Shown: positions 8,896 to 12,043 of the stretch, piece by piece
How positions within the stretch are numbered: position 1 is the stretch's first letter
Layout of the letters: the number at the start of each line of letters is the position of its first letter
Assembly (NCBI GenBank): GCA_016987375.1
Contig: PJRA01000216.1
Location: 394,139 to 406,181 of the forward strand
DNA from: Brachionus koreanus
Lineage: Eukaryota > Rotifera > Eurotatoria > Ploima > Brachionidae
DNA: 12,043 nt
Reading direction: 5' to 3'
Translations under genes and position numbers: made by a program
The notes under the pieces: model-generated
The model's database searches: none
The model's input: only the letters and a program-made list of their open reading frames with translations
What the model was told of the DNA's origin: nothing

Positions 8896-10557
8896 ATGTT
8901 GTTTGTGAAAGTAGCCGAATGTGAAGCACCCGAAGAGACAATTGAAATTCCAGTCGAGAATGACGGCTTTATTTTGATGAGCACTTTGAGCGCTCAATTT
9001 CCAGGCGCATGCGGCCTCAAAATAAAAACTGGTCAAACTTCTTGGAGAGGGTAGGAATTCTAGCATTGTTGTGTTAAAGACTAAATCTAGATTTCCAAGA
9101 GTTCGAGTTGCCGAAGACAAAATTTACCCACCTGGCGAAGATCAATGGGATAACAAAATAACCTATATAGTCACATATCCTAAAGGTAATTAAGTTATTT
9201 TTTTCCTCATTTTACAAGCTTAAACGAGTGAGAATTTGGTGAGTGATTGAAATAAAAATATAGTGATTTTCTCTTCAGATTCTAAGAGAAAAGGCGAAGA
9301 TTTGGACATAAACAGTGCTAAAACTAGAAAAATAGAGCGCAAATGTGTTGATTTGATTGTGCTTGGTATACCTTGGAAGTCGACTGAGGACATAGTCAGA
9401 CAATATTTTGAACAGTATGGTGAAGTGGTGTTGTGTGAGGTAACCTATCTATTGATAAAGTTTGTTGAATGAGAGCGAGTGTGAGACTGGTTAGGATTAG
9501 GCTAAATTTAAGGCTTTATTCAACAAGCATGAAGGCTGCATTTTCCATCTATTTTAAATTTTTTTAGATTAAGAGAGACTTTTCGAATAATTCAAAAGGC
9601 TTTGGTTTTGTTCGCTTTAAGGACTATGATGACCAATGCTCAGTTCTTGGTAAAAAACACTTTATCGATGGTCGTTGGTGTGATGTGAAAATTCCAAATT
9701 CACAAGTAAAATTTGACTTAAATTTTGAAATTTTGTGTGCATTATTTGCAATGAAGGAGCCTGAAACAAGTCGCAAAATATTTGTAGGCCGATTGAGTGA
9801 GAGTTTAACAACTGGTGACTTGCAGGACTATTTTTCCCAGTATGGTCAAGTGATAGATGTATACATTCCGAAGCCGTTCAGAGCGTTCGGATTTGTAACT
9901 TTCGTGGAGGCAGATGTGGCGCAGGGCCTCTGCGGCGAGAGTCACCTAATAAAGGGAGTTAGTGTCCATGTGAGCCGAGCAGACCCCAAAGACGATGCAA
10001 GCTTGTGCTCGTCTGCCAAATATCCTCATAGTGTGCACAATTTTAACCAGTTTAGCAGAGAGTTTGAAAATCGCAGATTTACGCATCATCAGCATTCTCA
10101 GTCGTGTCATCAAATATCCACTCATACAAAGGGATCCAAAAGCCGTAAATTTGAGCAGGCTAATTTTGACTCGTTTGATAGAAGAAATGATCTTAGATCT
10201 CCTAATGTATCATCGAATTTTGGCAAACACAACAATTCGGTCATGAATAATGTACCAAACAAAAATTTCACTAATAAGGATCAAATGGCAGCCATGATGA
10301 ACATGTTTAATCCAATGATGGCTGCGTTTATTCAGCAATTGGCAACGCAATCAAACATGATGCCTCAAGGACAAATTGATTTGTCAAAGACAAATCCTTC
10401 GACTACAGGTCATCATCACAATTCGATGTCGTCCGGTGTCCCTGCACATCTGTGGACAAATTCAAATGGCTCAATACAAGCAAATCATGTCAATTCTCCA
10501 AGTAGTCTAGCTAACTATAGTTACAATCCGCGTTATCCTAATGAAAAACGATTTTAG
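8896..10557 (+). CDS. TARDBP: TDP-43 orthologue (TAR DNA-binding protein), five coding exons
   Basis: Nuclear RNA-binding protein of 446 residues, acting in TDP-43-type splicing repression and mRNA control through UG-rich RNA. Exons: 8896-9050, 9100-9185, 9279-9439, 9568-9705 and 9757-10557; introns of 49, 93, 128 and 51 bases, all GT..AG, reading frame kept throughout. The N-terminal oligomerisation domain (about 1-80) holds AQFPGACGL. A basic bipartite NLS follows (83-102, KRK and RKIERK). RRM1 spans about 104-178 with LIVLGIPW (106-113) and RNP1 KGFGFVRF (144-151). RRM2 spans about 186-257 with KIFVGR (187-192) and IPKPFRAFGFVTF (217-229). The aromatic RNA-stacking residues are kept. The C-terminal tail (261-446) is rich in Asn, Ser, Gln, His and Met with very few glycines, yet contains NPMMAAFIQQL (365-375), matching the conserved helix of vertebrate TDP-43. 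Start chosen because residues after 8896 align with the family N-terminus. A small gene begins 160 bases downstream. Confidence 0.94.
9051..9099 (+). other. TDP-43 intron 1 (49 bases)
   Basis: Donor GTAGGA, acceptor TTCCAAG, phase 2. Splicing yields RGVRV, matching the RGVR segment of vertebrate TDP-43. An alternative acceptor at 9089-9090 would insert three residues. Unspliced reading meets TAG at 9052. Confidence 0.82.
9186..9278 (+). other. TDP-43 intron 2 (93 bases)
   Basis: Donor GTAATT, acceptor CTCTTCAG, phase 1. Splicing joins YPK to DSKRK, as in vertebrate YPKDNKRK. An in-frame TAA follows the donor directly. Confidence 0.88.
9440..9567 (+). other. TDP-43 intron 3 (128 bases)
   Basis: Donor GTAACC, acceptor TTTTTTAG, phase 0, inside RRM1 between the second beta strand region and the loop before RNP1. 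Splicing joins VVLCE to IKRDF. Confidence 0.85.
9706..9756 (+). other. TDP-43 intron 4 (51 bases), stop-free and in frame
   Basis: Donor GTAAAA, acceptor GCAATGAAG, phase 0, between the two RRMs. Its length is a multiple of three and it has no stop, so retention would add 17 residues (hydrophobic, containing FEILCALFAMK) to the inter-RRM linker. I call it an intron because it is AT-rich, has matching borders, and the spliced product (IPNSQ-EPETSRK) fits the family linker better. Confidence 0.72.
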
Positions 10558-10620
10558 TTTTCCATTTCATATTCTATAAATTACTGTATATACCAGTCTG
10601 TTTTAGTTTTGTTTTTTTAA

Positions 10621-10626
10621 AATAAA
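10621..10626 (+). terminator. Poly(A) signal of TDP-43
   Basis: AATAAA 64 bases after the TDP-43 stop codon. It also lies 52 bases upstream of the acceptor-like AG (10678-10679) preceding the next gene. Confidence 0.6.
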
Positions 10627-10671
10627 ATATTCTACACAAAACTTTACCAAAATTTTTTTATGCAAAATCAT

Positions 10672-10679
10672 TTATTTAG
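10672..10679 (+). promoter_or_regulatory. Splice-acceptor-like motif before the small downstream gene
   Basis: TTATTTAG ends 37 bases before the ATG at 10717 and lies about 50 bases past the TDP-43 poly(A) signal. It could accept a spliced leader or a cis exon. The polypyrimidine tract is weak, so this is tentative. Confidence 0.3.
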
Positions 10680-10716
10680 AAACCTGACAACAAGCTTACT
10701 CTTGTCTTTGAATATC

Positions 10717-10989
10717 ATGCCTACGGATTACATCATCAAAAACATTAAGGTTGACTTTTTCAATCGATTAATTGAAAATGAACTCACTAAGAAGATGATG
10801 ATTGAGCTAGCAAAGCAACCGATTCCGAATGACTTCATTAGCGAAATCCTGGAACTTACCAGAGAACTGGAAGAGATAAACATGTCACTACAGGACAAAT
10901 GCAAACTTGTTAAGCTGGAAAACACTACTGAGTACCGTTCAAATCAAAAAAACGATGTCAAAGTCCAAAAGCTCAGAGATATATATTAG
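10717..10989 (+). CDS. Small helical protein of unknown function, directly downstream of TDP-43
   Basis: Ninety residues from the ATG at 10717 to TAG at 10987-10989. I do not recognise the family. The sequence is predicted mostly helical and charged, with a plausible short coiled coil at about residues 40-70 (leucine/isoleucine-spaced, ISEILELTRELEEIN). There is no signal peptide or membrane segment. Base composition is clearly richer in G and C than the flanks, which supports coding. An in-frame ATG at 10660 would add 19 residues, but it sits where the TDP-43 transcript should be cleaved and is followed by TTATTTAG (10672-10679), which looks like a 3' splice site, so I prefer the later ATG. 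It could be an independent gene, the second gene of a trans-spliced operon, or an alternative last exon of TDP-43. Confidence 0.6.
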   Translation: MPTDYIIKNIKVDFFNRLIENELTKKMMIELAKQPIPNDFISEILELTRELEEINMSLQDKCKLVKLENTTEYRSNQKNDVKVQKLRDIY

Positions 10990-11165
10990 ACAGGGAGTAA
11001 AGATAACATATCGGGCTTAATATTCCAGATTTGTAGATTTGATGTAGCTTAGTTTTCATATGCGACAGTTTCTTATCAATTAAAAGTCAAACATTTTTTA
11101 GGGTAGGAATGATTTTTTTTTTACGTAGATTAACTTTATTTTATCATTGAATACCTAAAATTGTA

Positions 11166-11171
11166 AATAAA
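11166..11171 (+). terminator. Possible poly(A) signal of the small downstream gene
   Basis: AATAAA 177 bases after the stop of the small gene, with no nearer canonical signal seen. Chance is possible in this base composition. Confidence 0.4.
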
Positions 11172-11247
11172 AATTATGGCACTTTTTTACTTTTTTTGGT
11201 ACTTTTTATACTCAATTTTGTAATTTTTATATTTTTTATACAAAACA

Positions 11248-11328
11248 CAGTGCCCCTTATTTGACGGGTCACTGATGAAGTGGTCGGCAATCGGCCTTAG
11301 CTTAGAATTAATAAAATAAAATAAAATA
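11248..11328 (+). mobile_element. Structured 3' tail of a presumed non-LTR retroelement, ending in (ATAAA)n
   Basis: A GC-richer block with the same architecture as 2812-2894. Hairpin 1 pairs CAGTGCCC (11248-11255) with GGGTCACTG (11266-11274), again 8 base pairs with a single bulged T (11269) directly after GGG. Hairpin 2 pairs GGTCG (11282-11286) with CGGCC (11292-11296), including one G-T pair. TAGCTTA (11298-11304) follows, then ATAAA repeats (about 11309-11328). No outer stem like that of the first element is seen, and no coding part. The fold and tail are seen; the retroelement label is inference. Confidence 0.5.
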
Positions 11329-11330
11329 TT

Positions 11331-11899
11331 TAGAAACATTCTTGAACATTCAATTTTTATATAAATTTAATAACCTGACTCGTCCTGACCGGCTTAGCTA
11401 TTTCGAGAATCAAATTTGAAAAATTAAACTAAATTTAAAATTTTATTATTTAAAACAACTAGTTTAGATAAAATGAACAATCCTTTAGAAAAATATGGTA
11501 TTCGTTTTCTAATTTATTTTTAGTAACTCACCCTCAAATTTTAAAAAAGAAAAATGACTTAAAATATTAAAAATATAATCTAATGAATAGCAATAACTTG
11601 ATTGAACCAAAGGCAAAATCACTTTTCAATAATATTAATTTAATTTCTATTGTAATGGTAAAAAATTCGGTTTTTGTTGGATTGTCAATCAACGGCCAGA
11701 GGGATCTTTTAAACCCTTTTTGTTACTTTCTTTATTTGTTTTTTATTCAATAAATTTAATTTTTTTTTAAATTTTTTGATATGTAAAATTATTTAATTTT
11801 TATTACAAAAAAAAATTATTTTCATTTGAAAAGGATAAAAATCCAGGCAAATAAAATGAGTCGAAAAATCCCTCCGTTTTTTGAGTGTTAACTTTAGTG
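11331..11899. other. Gene-free AT-rich stretch
   Basis: No supportable gene. It holds a TTAGCTA-containing patch at 11378-11412, a GATTGTCAATC palindrome near 11679-11689, and an AGGG/CCCT short stem just after it. These may be outer parts of the repeat at the right edge. Confidence 0.4.
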
Positions 11900-11989
11900 T
11901 TGGGTACCGTCACCAAGTTATGACGGCAACTGTACCCCAATAACTTGTAATTAATGCTGGGTCAAAAACCGAAAATGCGGGCTTGACCC
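11900..11989. repeat. GC-rich island of two nested hairpins at the window edge
   Basis: Hairpin A: TTGGGTAC (11900-11907) pairs with GTACCCCAA (11932-11940) with one extra C, enclosing CGTCA/TGACG (11908-11912 with 11921-11925). Its loop segment CAAGTTAT (11914-11921) is also perfectly complementary to ATAACTTG (11940-11947), giving an alternative fold. Hairpin B: GGGTCAA (11959-11965) pairs with TTGACCC (11983-11989), enclosing CCG/CGG (11969-11971 with 11978-11980). TGCGGGCTTGA is echoed by TGCGGGTTTAA at the very end. This is probably the terminal part of a repeat or DNA transposon continuing past the window; a structured RNA is the alternative. Confidence 0.45.
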
Positions 11990-12043
11990 CCCATTAAAAA
12001 CTGAAAATTATTAAATAAATTTGAGTTTTGGTGCGGGTTTAAT

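Noticed and set aside
9263..9472. Plus-strand frame with its own ATG inside TDP-43
   Set aside because: It is exon 3 of TDP-43 read through both flanking introns; the ATG lies in intron 2.
11271..11296. ACTGATGA resembles the CUGAUGA core of a hammerhead ribozyme or a box C motif
   Set aside because: The GAAA strand and cleavage-site context of a hammerhead are missing, and there is no matching box D with terminal stem for a snoRNA. The bases are better explained by the tail element fold.
11378..11412. Possible third copy of the structured tail (contains GGCTTAGCTA)
   Set aside because: It lacks the GCCC/GGGT hairpin with bulged T and has no microsatellite tail; only a short CTCG/CGAG stem is present.

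Overview
The window reads as nuclear DNA of a compact, very AT-rich animal genome. Three recognisable genes are of metazoan type: a secreted S1 serine protease, a type II membrane GT31 glycosyltransferase and a TDP-43 orthologue. Introns are tiny (49, 51, 55, 93 and 128 bases), with GT..AG borders and AATAAA signals shortly after stop codons. Intergenic DNA is full of A/T homopolymers. This fits a small invertebrate; a monogonont rotifer such as Brachionus is my best guess, but that is inference from composition, intron size and gene content and no sequence here proves it.

Layout. On the minus strand, 507-1440 holds a two-exon chymotrypsin-fold protease with its poly(A) signal at 447-452. From about 1441 to 5073 there is no confident gene; this stretch holds a fold-back with a stop-free reading frame (2284-2424), a structured retroelement-like tail ending in (TTA)n (2812-2894) and a 25-base dyad next to a 10-base tandem repeat (3434-3476). 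On the plus strand, 5074-6132 is an intronless beta-1,3-galactosyltransferase-like gene with poly(A) signal 6215-6220. From 6221 to 8895 there is again no confident gene, only a minus-strand protein-like fragment (7541-7642) and a diverged direct repeat pair (8184-8252 and 8411-8476). The plus-strand five-exon TDP-43 gene occupies 8896-10557 and is followed after only 160 bases by a small unrecognised coding gene (10717-10989). The right end carries a second structured tail element (11248-11328) and, at the edge, a GC-rich island of nested hairpins (11900-11989).

The protease (secreted), glycosyltransferase (Golgi) and TDP-43 (nuclear RNA binding) have no evident functional link. The one possible functional unit is TDP-43 plus the small gene directly downstream, whose spacing resembles a trans-spliced operon.

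The most noteworthy signals are the two tail elements, which share one RNA fold with compensating base changes; the nested hairpins at the right edge; a TDP-43 whose C-terminal domain has lost the glycine-rich character yet keeps the short conserved helix; a 51-base stop-free in-frame TDP-43 intron; and a protease with an atypical S1 pocket.
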